Assembly: GCA_017465225.1 (NCBI GenBank)
Contig: JAFTWQ010000026.1
Coordinates: 1-64,000, forward strand
Direction of reading: 5' to 3'
DNA length: 64,000 bases
Source of the DNA: Bacteroidales bacterium
GTDB taxonomy: Bacteria > Bacteroidota > Bacteroidia > Bacteroidales > UBA932
Positions 1 through 9,000 of this stretch are shown here, piece after piece (position 1 is the stretch's first letter; each line of letters begins with the position of its first letter). The translations under genes were made by a program, and so were the position numbers. The notes below the pieces were generated by a model, which worked only from the letters and a program-made list of their open reading frames with translations, did no database searches and had not been told where the DNA came from.

Positions 1-1
1 C

Positions 2-442
2 GATAACTATGGTGACAACCTGAATACATTCAAGACTTCAGGCGGAGCCCGTCTGGGTAACATCACATGTATCACAGGTGCAGGCTCGGCGTTGTATGAC
101 TCGAGAAACTTCGGTGACCTGATCTCTACAACGACAGGTGCCGTCGGTGGCGTGATCTGTCTTGTCAATTCAGATGACAATGTCCTTGACGGTGTCGAGA
201 CATACGGAAGGGTGATTTCCGACAAGGCCAACAACTCTTACAAGGGTTCGTTCTTCGGACAGTGCTCTAAGGCGGCAGCAATCGCGAACTGCGTATGTGG
301 AGGCACAGTAGGTATGTACAACGGCGGTGCATATGATGTCGTCGAGGTAAATGCCGACAACTACTTCGACTACATCGGCCAGGTGGGAGCCTCTGCAGTG
401 AATGTCACTAAAGAAAACATCAGATTCGGAATAGCACAGTAA
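2..442 (+). CDS. C-terminal part of an unknown, probably secreted protein (5' end outside window)
   Basis: The frame is open from the left edge of the window to a TAA that overlaps the ATG of the next gene (TAATG), so the start lies upstream of the window. About 146 residues are visible. They are rich in Gly, Asn, Ser and Thr with short alternating hydrophobic stretches (for example GGARLGNITCITGAGSALYD and GAVGGVICLVNSDDN). This suggests a repetitive beta-structured surface protein, but I recognise no named family. The one-base overlap with the phosphodiesterase gene suggests translational coupling and one operon. An ATG at 92 is internal to the frame and is unlikely to be the true start. 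Confidence 0.6.
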   Translation, partial: DNYGDNLNTFKTSGGARLGNITCITGAGSALYDSRNFGDLISTTTGAVGGVICLVNSDDNVLDGVETYGRVISDKANNSYKGSFFGQCSKAAAIANCVCGGTVGMYNGGAYDVVEVNADNYFDYIGQVGASAVNVTKENIRFGIAQ

Positions 443-1374
443 TGAGAAAGACTATATTAATCCTGATATCAGCCATGGCAGCGTTCATGGCTGTATCATG
501 CGCTCCGAAGGAGCAGTATGCCAACAGGGCAGAGAAGATTCTTGCTGAGATCAATAATCCTAATTCCGAGTATGTTGTGGTCATCTCACACAGAGGCGAC
601 TGGAGAAATTACCCGGAGAATTCGATTCCGGCGATAGAGTCTGTCATCCGCATGGGCGTGGACATGATGGAACTTGACGTAAAGATGACAAAGGACAGCG
701 TCCTCATCCTCATGCACGACAAGACCATAGACCGCATGACCAACGGAAAGGGCCTTGTAAGCGACATCACTTATGATTCGCTCATGACCTTCAATATGAA
801 GCGCGCGCACAATGTCCTGACCGATACCATCAAGGTTCCGACACTTCGCGAGGCTCTCCTTTGCTGTAAGGACAGAATCCTTGTGAATGTGGATCATGCT
901 TATCCTTATTACAAGGAGATTGTGGAGCTTGCAGACGAGCTTGGAGTCACAGGTCAAGTACTCATGAAGGGTAAGAGCAGCATAGACAAGGTGAATGAGG
1001 ATATGTCGAAGCACGAGCATAACCTTCTGTATATGCCTATCATTGACATCAACAAGCCAAAGGGCAAGGCACTCTTCACCGAGTATCAGGAAAGGGGTGT
1101 GGTGCCTATGGCATACGAGGTATGTTGGCAGTATCCTGGTGAGGAGATAGATGATTGTATCGAGAAGATTCTTGAGACGGGATCAAAGGCATGGGTGAAT
1201 ACCTTATGGCCATCGCTTTGTGGCGGATACGGCAATGATGATGATGCTGCCTTCGGTGCTGCTGATCCAGCAGATGTTTATGGACAGTATCTGGATATGG
1301 GATTCAGCATGATCCAGACTGACCGTCCTGAATTGCTTATAGATTATCTTCGTTCAGTAGGAAGACACGACTGA
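442..1374 (+). CDS. Glycerophosphodiester phosphodiesterase family lipoprotein
   Basis: The protein (310 aa) starts with a lipoprotein signal (hydrophobic run, then AVSCAP, Cys at about residue 20). A GDPD TIM-barrel core follows: SHRGDWRNYPENSIPAI at about 50-65 supplies the catalytic HRG and the downstream E/N residues, MELDVKMTKD at about 75-85 carries the metal-binding ExD, and LMHDKTIDRMTNGKG carries the second catalytic His. The family hydrolyses glycerophosphodiesters to glycerol-3-phosphate and an alcohol. It would act in the periplasm or on an envelope surface. It overlaps both neighbours by one base (TAATG and TGATG) and precedes a nuclease and an organophosphate antiporter, fitting a salvage operon. 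Exact substrate is not shown. Confidence 0.9.
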   Translation: MRKTILILISAMAAFMAVSCAPKEQYANRAEKILAEINNPNSEYVVVISHRGDWRNYPENSIPAIESVIRMGVDMMELDVKMTKDSVLILMHDKTIDRMTNGKGLVSDITYDSLMTFNMKRAHNVLTDTIKVPTLREALLCCKDRILVNVDHAYPYYKEIVELADELGVTGQVLMKGKSSIDKVNEDMSKHEHNLLYMPIIDINKPKGKALFTEYQERGVVPMAYEVCWQYPGEEIDDCIEKILETGSKAWVNTLWPSLCGGYGNDDDAAFGAADPADVYGQYLDMGFSMIQTDRPELLIDYLRSVGRHD

Positions 1375-2153
1375 TGAAAAGATTCATACTCATATTGATG
1401 GCCGGACTGCTCATGAGCGGTTCGGCTTTCGGGTGGGGAAGAGAAGGTCATGAGACCATAGCCAAGATTGCAGACAACAATCTGAAGCCTTCCGCGAGAA
1501 AGACTATCGAAAAATACCTTGGAGACCACTCCGTCGTATATTATGCCAAGTGGATGGACGAATATCGTCATACTCCTGAATATGCCTTCACTACCAACTG
1601 GCATGTGGCAAGGGTGGACGAAAACCTCAAGTATTCTCCATATCCAGAGACGGGAGATGCCATCTCCGGCATAAATCAGGCGATAGAGATCCTGAAGGAC
1701 TACAAGAATCTTCCGGACTCTACGGTCGCTGTCAATATCAAGTACCTCCTCCACCTTGTGGGTGACATGCATTGCCCGGCGCATGTATATTACCTCGGAA
1801 GGAACCAGGACTACAAGGTGAAGTTCGGCGGCGGATATATCAAGCCTGTCAAGGAGATGAAGATCCACACCGTATGGGACGAGGCTGCGATACAGTCTTC
1901 ACGCATATGGGCAGTGAGCGAGTGGGCAGAGGAGCTCGACAGAAAGTCTGCGAAGGAGATCAAGGCTATCGTGGCCGGAACTCCGGAGGAATGGCTTGAG
2001 GATAATGCTCGCAGATGCGTCATTCAGTTCGAGATGTCCGCTCCTGGTGAAAATGTAGCCCAGGACTTTGTCAACGAGGCTCTCCCTCTGATCGAGACCC
2101 AGATTCTCTATGCAGGCTACAGGCTTGCAGCCGTCCTGAACAGCCTCTTTTAG
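1374..2153 (+). CDS. S1/P1-type zinc nuclease
   Basis: This 259-aa protein has a short Sec signal ending ...SGSAFG, after which the mature protein would begin with Trp (WGREGHETIAKIA). A free N-terminal Trp and the nearby His are zinc ligands in the S1/P1 family. Further family ligands are visible in NWHVARVD and in LLHLVGDMHCPAHV (HxxGDxHxPxH pattern), and IHTVWDEAAI matches the later conserved HxxWD. These enzymes cut single-stranded DNA and RNA and have 3'-nucleotidase activity, releasing phosphate outside the cytoplasm. It is coupled to the phosphodiesterase gene by a TGATG overlap and lies 20 bases before the transporter gene, so nucleic-acid phosphate scavenging is a reasonable inference. 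Confidence 0.92.
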   Translation: MKRFILILMAGLLMSGSAFGWGREGHETIAKIADNNLKPSARKTIEKYLGDHSVVYYAKWMDEYRHTPEYAFTTNWHVARVDENLKYSPYPETGDAISGINQAIEILKDYKNLPDSTVAVNIKYLLHLVGDMHCPAHVYYLGRNQDYKVKFGGGYIKPVKEMKIHTVWDEAAIQSSRIWAVSEWAEELDRKSAKEIKAIVAGTPEEWLEDNARRCVIQFEMSAPGENVAQDFVNEALPLIETQILYAGYRLAAVLNSLF

Positions 2154-2173
2154 GAAAACAAACCAATTTATAT

Positions 2174-3598
2174 ATGCTGAACAGAATCACCAATTTTTAC
2201 AAGGTAAGCCAGCCTTCTGCTGAGAAGCTTACAGCCGATCAGGCGGACAAGCAGTACAAGAAGCTGAGGTTCCAGGCTTTCGTGGCCGCCACATTGGGCT
2301 ACAGCCTTTATTATGTCTGTCGCACGTCACTCAACGTGATGAAGCAGCCGATCATCGACTCGGGTGTGCTTGACGCCACCCAGCTTGGAATAATCGGTGC
2401 ATGCCTGTACTGGACATACGCAGTAGGAAAGTTTGTGAACGGCTTTCTTGCAGATTACTGCAATATCAAGAAGTTCATGGCTACAGGCCTTGTGATTTCT
2501 GCATTTGCAAACTTTATGATGGGTGTCCTCGGATTTTGGGAAGGAGCTGCCGGTATAGCTAGTTCTTCAATGTTCATCATGTTTGCAATAATGTGGACAT
2601 TGAACGGATGGTCACAGTCTATGGGATCACCTCCGGCTATCATTTCTTTATCACGTTGGTATCCGCTGAAGATCAGAGGTACATTCTATGGTTTTTTCAG
2701 TGCTTCGCACAATTTCGGCGAGGGCCTGTCATTTATCTTTGTTGCTGCTCTTGTCTCTGTAGCAGGATGGCAGTGGGGCTTTTTTGGAGCAGCAGCTGCA
2801 GGAGTTCTTGGAGTGACGCTGATTGCTTTATGGCTGCATGATACGCCTGAGAGCAAAGGTCTTGCTCCAGTAGAAGTACTTGCCGGTGAGAAGACTCAGG
2901 AAGAATATGAGGAAGACCAGGCAAACAAAGCCGCTCAGGCTGCAGATAATGCTGCCGAGACCAGAAAGATACAAAGGGCAGTTCTCCGCAATCCTGGAGT
3001 ATGGATTCTTGCACTCTCCAGCGCATTCATGTATATGAGCCGCTATGCTATCAATGAGTGGGGAATGTTCTTCCTTCAGAAGACAAAAGGATTTGAACTC
3101 ATGGAGGCTTCGACCATCATTGCGGTCAATACCATTGCCGGAATCCTGGGAACTGTTTGTGCAGGCTGGATATCAGACACATTGTTCAAGGGCGACAGAA
3201 AATGGCCGGCTCTTACAGCTGGAATCATGGAGGCTGTCGCACTGGTACTCTTCCTTTATGGAGGTGATGGCTGGCTGGTCAACATAATCGCCATGGCTTT
3301 GTTCGGAATAGCGATAGGCGTACTTATCTGCTTTGTCGGAGGACTTATGGCCGTGGATCTTGTTCCGAGGAAGGCGACAGGTGCCGCTCTCGGTATTGTA
3401 GGTCTTGCATCTTATGCTGCTGCTGGTCTGATGAACATCATCAGTGGTGTACTTATTGACGGAAAAGCTATACCAGATCCTGTTACAGGAGAACTCCAGT
3501 ATGACTTTACGTATGTGTCGATATTCTGGGTGGGAGCTGCTGTAATCTCTTTCCTTCTGCCTATTCTGAACTGGGGAAGAAAAAAGCAGGTAATATAG
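2174..3598 (+). CDS. glpT: Organophosphate:phosphate antiporter, GlpT-like MFS transporter
   Basis: A 474-aa integral membrane protein with about 12 hydrophobic segments and a long hydrophilic central loop (about 235-270), as expected for the major facilitator superfamily. GYSLYYVCRTSLNVM in the first helix resembles the phosphate-binding Arg region of GlpT/UhpT, and GWSQSMGSPPAI plus SASHNFGEG match signature stretches of the organophosphate:Pi antiporter family. The likely substrate is glycerol-3-phosphate, inferred from the adjacent phosphodiesterase; hexose phosphate import or a UhpC-like sensor role cannot be excluded. A strong hairpin terminator follows the stop codon. Confidence 0.85.
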   Translation: MLNRITNFYKVSQPSAEKLTADQADKQYKKLRFQAFVAATLGYSLYYVCRTSLNVMKQPIIDSGVLDATQLGIIGACLYWTYAVGKFVNGFLADYCNIKKFMATGLVISAFANFMMGVLGFWEGAAGIASSSMFIMFAIMWTLNGWSQSMGSPPAIISLSRWYPLKIRGTFYGFFSASHNFGEGLSFIFVAALVSVAGWQWGFFGAAAAGVLGVTLIALWLHDTPESKGLAPVEVLAGEKTQEEYEEDQANKAAQAADNAAETRKIQRAVLRNPGVWILALSSAFMYMSRYAINEWGMFFLQKTKGFELMEASTIIAVNTIAGILGTVCAGWISDTLFKGDRKWPALTAGIMEAVALVLFLYGGDGWLVNIIAMALFGIAIGVLICFVGGLMAVDLVPRKATGAALGIVGLASYAAAGLMNIISGVLIDGKAIPDPVTGELQYDFTYVSIFWVGAAVISFLLPILNWGRKKQVI

Positions 3599-3628
3599 CA
3601 CCTCATTCGAGAATTCTACAAGAATAGG

Positions 3629-3663
3629 AAAATCCGGATTCCGCAAGGTCTCCGGATTTTTTT
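3629..3663 (+). terminator. Rho-independent terminator after glpT-like gene
   Basis: Perfect 10-bp arms AAAATCCGGA and TCCGGATTTT with a 12-base loop, followed by further T residues. It closes the phosphodiesterase-nuclease-transporter operon. Confidence 0.85.
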
Positions 3664-3787
3664 GTCTATGTGTTGTATATATAGAAGAAAAAACACATAT
3701 TTGTGTTTGGAATAATTTAAAATTAGTGAATTTGTGCGGGTGAATCTGCATACTATTGCCATATAAACCATTTCATGATTGATTGAT

Positions 3788-5167
3788 ATGAAAAAGACGC
3801 TACTTTCATTATTGTTCTTCATTGCAGCCTTTTGCGGATGCTCTGAGATTGACGGACCTGTTGCTGAAATCGCCCTTTCATCCACCAGCAAGGATCTGAT
3901 CGAGCTTCCGGCAGACGGTGGTTCGGCTAATGTCAGATTTACGTCGGCTTTGGAGTGGTATGTGGAGTTTTCGGAGGAGTGGTTATCGGTGTCTCCTATG
4001 GAGGGTGAGTCTGGTACTGCACGTATTGCAGTCAAGGCTGATGCAAATGTGACTGATGGTACGAGAACGGCAGTGCTGAATATTTGTTCTGGAAATAAAA
4101 GACTTCCGATAACAATTACTCAGGATTCATTTGTACCGACATTTGAACTTCTTGATACAGAAAAGGTGGTCAGTGCACTTGGCGGTGAGATCAAGGTCCG
4201 CGTCCATGCTGATGTGGATTATGAGGTCAAAATCGATGCAGACTGGATCAAGGATCCTGTATCAAGAGCTCCTCGTACCCGTGAACATCAGTTCATCATT
4301 GAACCTAACCCCCTTCCGGAGGAGAGGTCGGCTGTGATTACTTTCTGCTCTGGCATGATATGCAAGGCATTTTCTGTCACTCAGAGACCGGCTGGTACAG
4401 AGGCGGACGATTGGAAGAAAGATGCCTTTGTCCACCGCTCTCTCGCAATGAGATTTACTGCGACATGGTGTGGATATTGCCCTAATATGGGTTCAGCCTT
4501 TGATTTGGCAAAGTCACAGATGTCAGGATCGCTTGAGCTTGTAAGTCTGCACGGAGGTGGATCTGACTATGAATTTTACGGTACAGATGATCTTGCCAAC
4601 AGGTTCCGTGTGACAGGATTTCCTACAGGAGTCATTGATTCAAGAGCTTCCATTCCGAATTTTACATCTTCTTCCACTACAGCGAGTGTTGCAATGGAGG
4701 TCGCTCAGGAGACACAGAATGCATATCCGTCAAAGACAGGTATAGCTCTTAACAGCTCGCTTGACGGAACAAGTCTGACTGTGGATCTGTCACTTTATGT
4801 AAAAGAGGCCGATTCATACCATGTGACTGTTCTTCTGCTGGAGGATGGTATAGTTGGATATCAGAATGGAGGAGGCAACAGCTATGTCCACAATGATGTG
4901 GCACGTCTGGCTCTGACATCAATGTCTGGAGAATCTGTCAGGATTGCTGAGGACTATCAGATATGGACATCTACATATTCAGCTACAGTCAATTCCAAGT
5001 GGAATGCAGATAATCTCAAGGTGCTGGTTTATGTGGAAAAACCGTATGGAGACCAGCCTGAGCAAGCAGAAGTCTCTGAGGCAAAATACGGAAAATATGG
5101 AGACACCTACATTGATAACTGTCGGGTTGCCAAGGTGGGGGCAGAGTCTCCTCTTGAACTCAGATAG
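3788..5167 (+). CDS. BACON-domain / Omp28-like lipoprotein with thioredoxin-like CxxC (copy 1)
   Basis: About 459 aa. The ATG at 3788 is chosen over an in-frame TTG at 3779 because it begins directly with the signal MKKTLLSLLFF and a lipobox ending FCGC. Two BACON-like beta-sandwich repeats follow (about 25-110 and 115-205; each has a hydrophobic-W-hydrophobic core such as ALEWYVEF and YEVKIDADWI, then SAVITF). Next comes an Omp28-related region with MRFTATWCGYCPNMG, a thioredoxin-like WCxxC pair. BACON domains are common in Bacteroidales glycan-locus and surface proteins. A closely related paralogue lies at 16327, and the pair brackets the first Sus locus. It converges on the esterase gene. 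Function is unknown; redox or adhesion roles are guesses. Confidence 0.8.
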   Translation: MKKTLLSLLFFIAAFCGCSEIDGPVAEIALSSTSKDLIELPADGGSANVRFTSALEWYVEFSEEWLSVSPMEGESGTARIAVKADANVTDGTRTAVLNICSGNKRLPITITQDSFVPTFELLDTEKVVSALGGEIKVRVHADVDYEVKIDADWIKDPVSRAPRTREHQFIIEPNPLPEERSAVITFCSGMICKAFSVTQRPAGTEADDWKKDAFVHRSLAMRFTATWCGYCPNMGSAFDLAKSQMSGSLELVSLHGGGSDYEFYGTDDLANRFRVTGFPTGVIDSRASIPNFTSSSTTASVAMEVAQETQNAYPSKTGIALNSSLDGTSLTVDLSLYVKEADSYHVTVLLLEDGIVGYQNGGGNSYVHNDVARLALTSMSGESVRIAEDYQIWTSTYSATVNSKWNADNLKVLVYVEKPYGDQPEQAEVSEAKYGKYGDTYIDNCRVAKVGAESPLELR

Positions 5168-5185
5168 CCGGGAAGGCCTGAAGTA

Positions 5186-6061
5186 TTATCTCAGATAAAT
5201 ACTGAAGAATTTCCAGATCTCGCGGCAGGTGTCCATGTCGTTGAGGGCCCATGTGTGCTTGCCGCCTATCACTTCGTACAGACGGACCTCGACTGCAGGT
5301 CCGTCTTTCCATATAGGCTCGCCGCCCATATAGCGGTGCATTATTACCTTGTTGCGGACGAGAGGAAGCTCGACGGTTTCTTCATATGTACATCGTGCCT
5401 GGGCGGCCCAATATGCCACAGCCTGCGGTACGGCGAGATATGCGCCCCAGCCTCCTTCGTTGAACGGGTCTCCGTCCCAGCGCGAAGTCTTGTCGGCGGT
5501 TCCATGAACCTCCATGAGAGGAACGGCCTTCTTTGCGTCGAACTTCCTATATGACCATTCCATTGAAAGACCTGCGATAGGAGCGAATGCGGTGAATACG
5601 TCAGGCCTCAGATAAGCCATGAGATAGCACATTTCACCGCCGTTGGACATGCCTGTGAGGAAGGTGTTCTGACGGCTGAGGTCGTGCTCCTTCTGCAGAT
5701 GTCTGGTCAATGTGCATATGAAATCCACATCGTCCGTCTTGAGATCCTTCTGGAAGGGATATCCGACATTCCAGCAGGTCTTTCCCTTTCCGTCCAGAGC
5801 TCCCTGCGGATAGCAGAGCGCAAATCCGTTTTCCTCCGCCACAGTCATCATCTCCGGACGGTATCCCTCCGCCTTTGCCTTATATCCGTGAAGAAGGATC
5901 ACCAACGGTGCATCAGGCTTGATGTCTGAAGGAAGGTAAAGCCAGTATTCCCTTTCCATTCCTCCGTGTTTCATGGTGAATCTCCTGGCTTCCTGAGCAG
6001 AGGCTTCTGTAAAGACAAATACGCAGACCAGTGTCAGCGCGACTTGCAGTATTTTCTTCAT
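5186..6061 (-). CDS. Secreted alpha/beta-hydrolase esterase (PHB depolymerase / CE1 feruloyl-esterase like)
   Basis: 291 aa with a Sec signal (MKKILQVALT...ASA). The alpha/beta-hydrolase core shows PLVILLHGYKAKAEGY (oxyanion region, about 50-65), TGMSNGGEMCY (nucleophile elbow G-x-S-x-G), VHGTADKTSRWDGD (likely acid), and GGKHTW (catalytic His near the C-terminus). This is the pattern of the Esterase_PHB / CE1 group, which removes acyl or feruloyl esters from plant polysaccharides. The start lies 4 bases downstream of the HTCS stop on the same strand, so the regulator and this esterase are very likely one transcript. A truncated paralogue with the same MEREYWLYLP stretch is at 16105-16254. 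Exact substrate unknown. Confidence 0.82.
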   Translation of the reverse strand: MKKILQVALTLVCVFVFTEASAQEARRFTMKHGGMEREYWLYLPSDIKPDAPLVILLHGYKAKAEGYRPEMMTVAEENGFALCYPQGALDGKGKTCWNVGYPFQKDLKTDDVDFICTLTRHLQKEHDLSRQNTFLTGMSNGGEMCYLMAYLRPDVFTAFAPIAGLSMEWSYRKFDAKKAVPLMEVHGTADKTSRWDGDPFNEGGWGAYLAVPQAVAYWAAQARCTYEETVELPLVRNKVIMHRYMGGEPIWKDGPAVEVRLYEVIGGKHTWALNDMDTCREIWKFFSIYLR

Positions 6062-6065
6062 GTTC

Positions 6066-9000
6066 TTATTTCTTTAGCTTGTATTGACTTGGAGTAAGGC
6101 CTGTATAGTTCTTGAATGCCGTGCTGAAGTAGCTCTGGCTGGCGAATCCTGTATTGTCGGATATCTCCGCTATGGTCATGTCCGTTTCTTCAATCAGCTT
6201 CTTTGCCTTCTCCAGACGTATTCTGGTGATGTATTCCTTGGCTCCGGAGCCTGTGATGCTCTTCATCTTGTTGAAAAGGGAAGCGCGGCTCATACCCATT
6301 TCCCTGCATAACAGCTGCTGGTCCAGATCAGGATTGTCGATATGTTCGGATATTATTCTGTTAAGTTTCAGAATGAAGCTTTCTTCGTTTGATCCGTATT
6401 CTGACGTGGTCTTTTCATCGCTGTCCAGATATTTCCTTCGTATTTCATTCCTTTTCCTGAGCATTCCTCTGAGAAGCTCCATAAGGGTGTCGACTTCGAA
6501 AGGCTTGGCCATGAATGCATCCGCTCCTACCTTATAACTGTCGCTCTGGCTCTGCTCTTCACCGCGAGCAGTGAGGAGAACGACAGGAATATGACTGTAC
6601 GTTTCGTTGGCTTTGAGTTCTGCGCACAGCTTGTATCCGTCTCCGTCAGACATGTTTACATCACTGACGATGATGTCAGGAAGCTTGCCTCCGGCTATTA
6701 TTGACATGGCACTGTTTCCGCTTGATGCCGTGATTATCTCTGCGAAATCTCCTGTAAGGGCTTCGCGCAGGAAGTCGAGAAGATCCTGACTGTCATCGAC
6801 CAGCATCAGCTTCAGGCCCGAAGTGCTGAATGTCTCTGTTTCCGGGATGCGGATGTTTTCTGCTGTACTGTCATCAATGATTTCGTTGAGATAGGCTCTG
6901 GCAGGAACTTCCGTGATGATTTTGGACTCTACAGGTATCTCCCACCAGAATGTGGCACCCTTGCCGGCATTGTTTTCTGCTCCGATTGCACCACCCTGCA
7001 GTTCGACCAGGATCTTGGAATATGAAAGACCTATTCCGCTGCCGTATTTCTCGTTGTTGTTCTGGTAGAATCTGCTGAAGAGTTTCTCCTTGTCTGTCTC
7101 CTCCAGTCCCGGACCTTCGTCTGCAATGCTGACGCGGACATTACCGGAGCCGGTAAGTGATGTCCTGATCATGATGCTGTCGCCTTCGGAACTATGCTTT
7201 ATGGCATTCATCAGAATGTTCATGAGCACGGTTTCACATTTTCGTCTGTCAATATCTGCAATCCCTACCGCCGGATCAAGTTCAGTGAATATATGTATTC
7301 CTTCCGCACTCTCTTCCTTGATTATGTCTTCTACAGTGCTTGTTATCCACTCGTTGAACTCTGTCGACTCCATCCTGAGTCCGCTCTTGCCGACTTCAAG
7401 CTTTCTCAGGTCAAGGACCATATCCAGAAGATCGCGCATGCGCTTTGACTGTCTGTATATGCGGCTTAGAGTGGCCGTCTGCTCTTCCTTATCGGTTGCC
7501 TTGCCTTTGATAAGCCGTTTCAGAGGGGCCATGATCAGGGTGAGAGGAGTTCTCAGCTCATGGCTTATGTTTATAAGCATCCGTACCTTCTCCTCATAGA
7601 CCTTCTGTTCCTGTTCCTTCAGGGCGAGCTGTATCTTGTTGTCGCGGCGGCGTGTCATGGACATGTGTGCGGTGACAGCGCCGAGTGCCGTCAGAAGCAG
7701 GATGCCGACTATGAACCAACCTGAAAGATACCATGGCTGAGGAATCTTCAGGGTCAGAAGCCTGACAGGCTCGCACCATTCTCCGTTACGCCTTGTATAT
7801 GTGACCATGATGTCGTGCTTTCCCGGCTTGTTCATCTGCTGCAGGACAAGAACCGGCGACTTGCCTTCATATACGCTTCCGACGTCCGGTATCATGAATC
7901 TGTAGACCTTTTCGCGGAAAATGTCCTTTTCCTGCAAGGCTACGCCTATTTCTATCCTCTTGCTGTTGCGAGGTATTCTGTAAAGCCCCTTTCCGTCGGG
8001 ATGGATCACTTCATTGTCGACAGTCAGGCCATAGAGGTTTACCGTCGGCTCGTCTGTCATGTCGATCGAATATCCGCTGTCGACACGGAGCAGACCCTGA
8101 ACACCTCCGAGATAAATGTCGCCCTCCCTTGAAGCCAGGCGAGGCTTGCTGAGGTATTCATTGCGTGAGGCTCCGTCTGATTCTCCGAAAAGGGTGAAGC
8201 TGTCGAAATTTTCAAGATAGGCATACAGGCCGTTGTCTGTTCCCACCCATACCCTTGAGCTTCCGTCACATACCACGGATGTGGCGGTCTGCAGAAGTGT
8301 AGTGTGTACATGTGAGAATGTTCCGTCAGAGATGTTGAAGCGGCACAGACCTTTATCTGTAGCGAGCCATATTCTGCCGGAACCGTCGAGATGTCCGCTG
8401 TTGATCCTGTGCTTGTTTGTGTGTCCTTTACGGATTATCTGTGACCCGCCTGCCGGCAGGAGGTAGATGTTGAAATAGTCATGCATCCAGAGACCTTCTT
8501 CGTCGGATCTGATGGTCAGAAGGTTACCGTTGGCCTTGTCGCCTATGTTGAAACCTATTTCTGTACATTTCCCTGTCTTCCTGTCGAAACGGCTTACTGT
8601 GTTGCTTATCAGAAGCAGGCTGCCGTCCGGACCATTGGCCAGATTGAGGCTGCGTCCTGCATATCGGAGCAGATAGTTTATATTGTCGTCGTCAATCTCC
8701 AGAGGACGTGTCTTGCCGGTATTCTTGTCGAACAGCAGTATCCTGTCCGCATAGATGGACAAGGCCAGTTCAGTTTCCGAATAGGATGCGATTGACACGA
8801 CCTTGGTCTTGAGGGTCGAAGGATAATGGATGAATGTTCCTTTTACAGGGTCGAATCGGTTCAGACCTTCTCCGTCTGTACCAATCCATATGTCATCGTC
8901 CGTGCTGTCCTGGTAAAGGCATAGGACGGTAGGGTTGCTCAAACCGCTGTCCAGACCGATGTGGCTGTCGGAATATGTCTTCATTCCGCTCTGACTGATC

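Noticed and set aside
586-1868. Long antisense open frames opposite the phosphodiesterase and nuclease genes
   Set aside because: They are shadows of recognisable plus-strand genes with conserved motifs; no signal peptide or domain is seen in them.
3779-3787. TTG start for BACON/Omp28 copy 1
   Set aside because: ATG 3788 three codons later gives the same signal peptide as its paralogue at 16327.
5182-5203. Weak palindrome (AGTATT...AATACT) between BACON/Omp28 copy 1 and the esterase
   Set aside because: It is short, AT-rich, has a bulge and almost no loop, so a terminator call is not supported.
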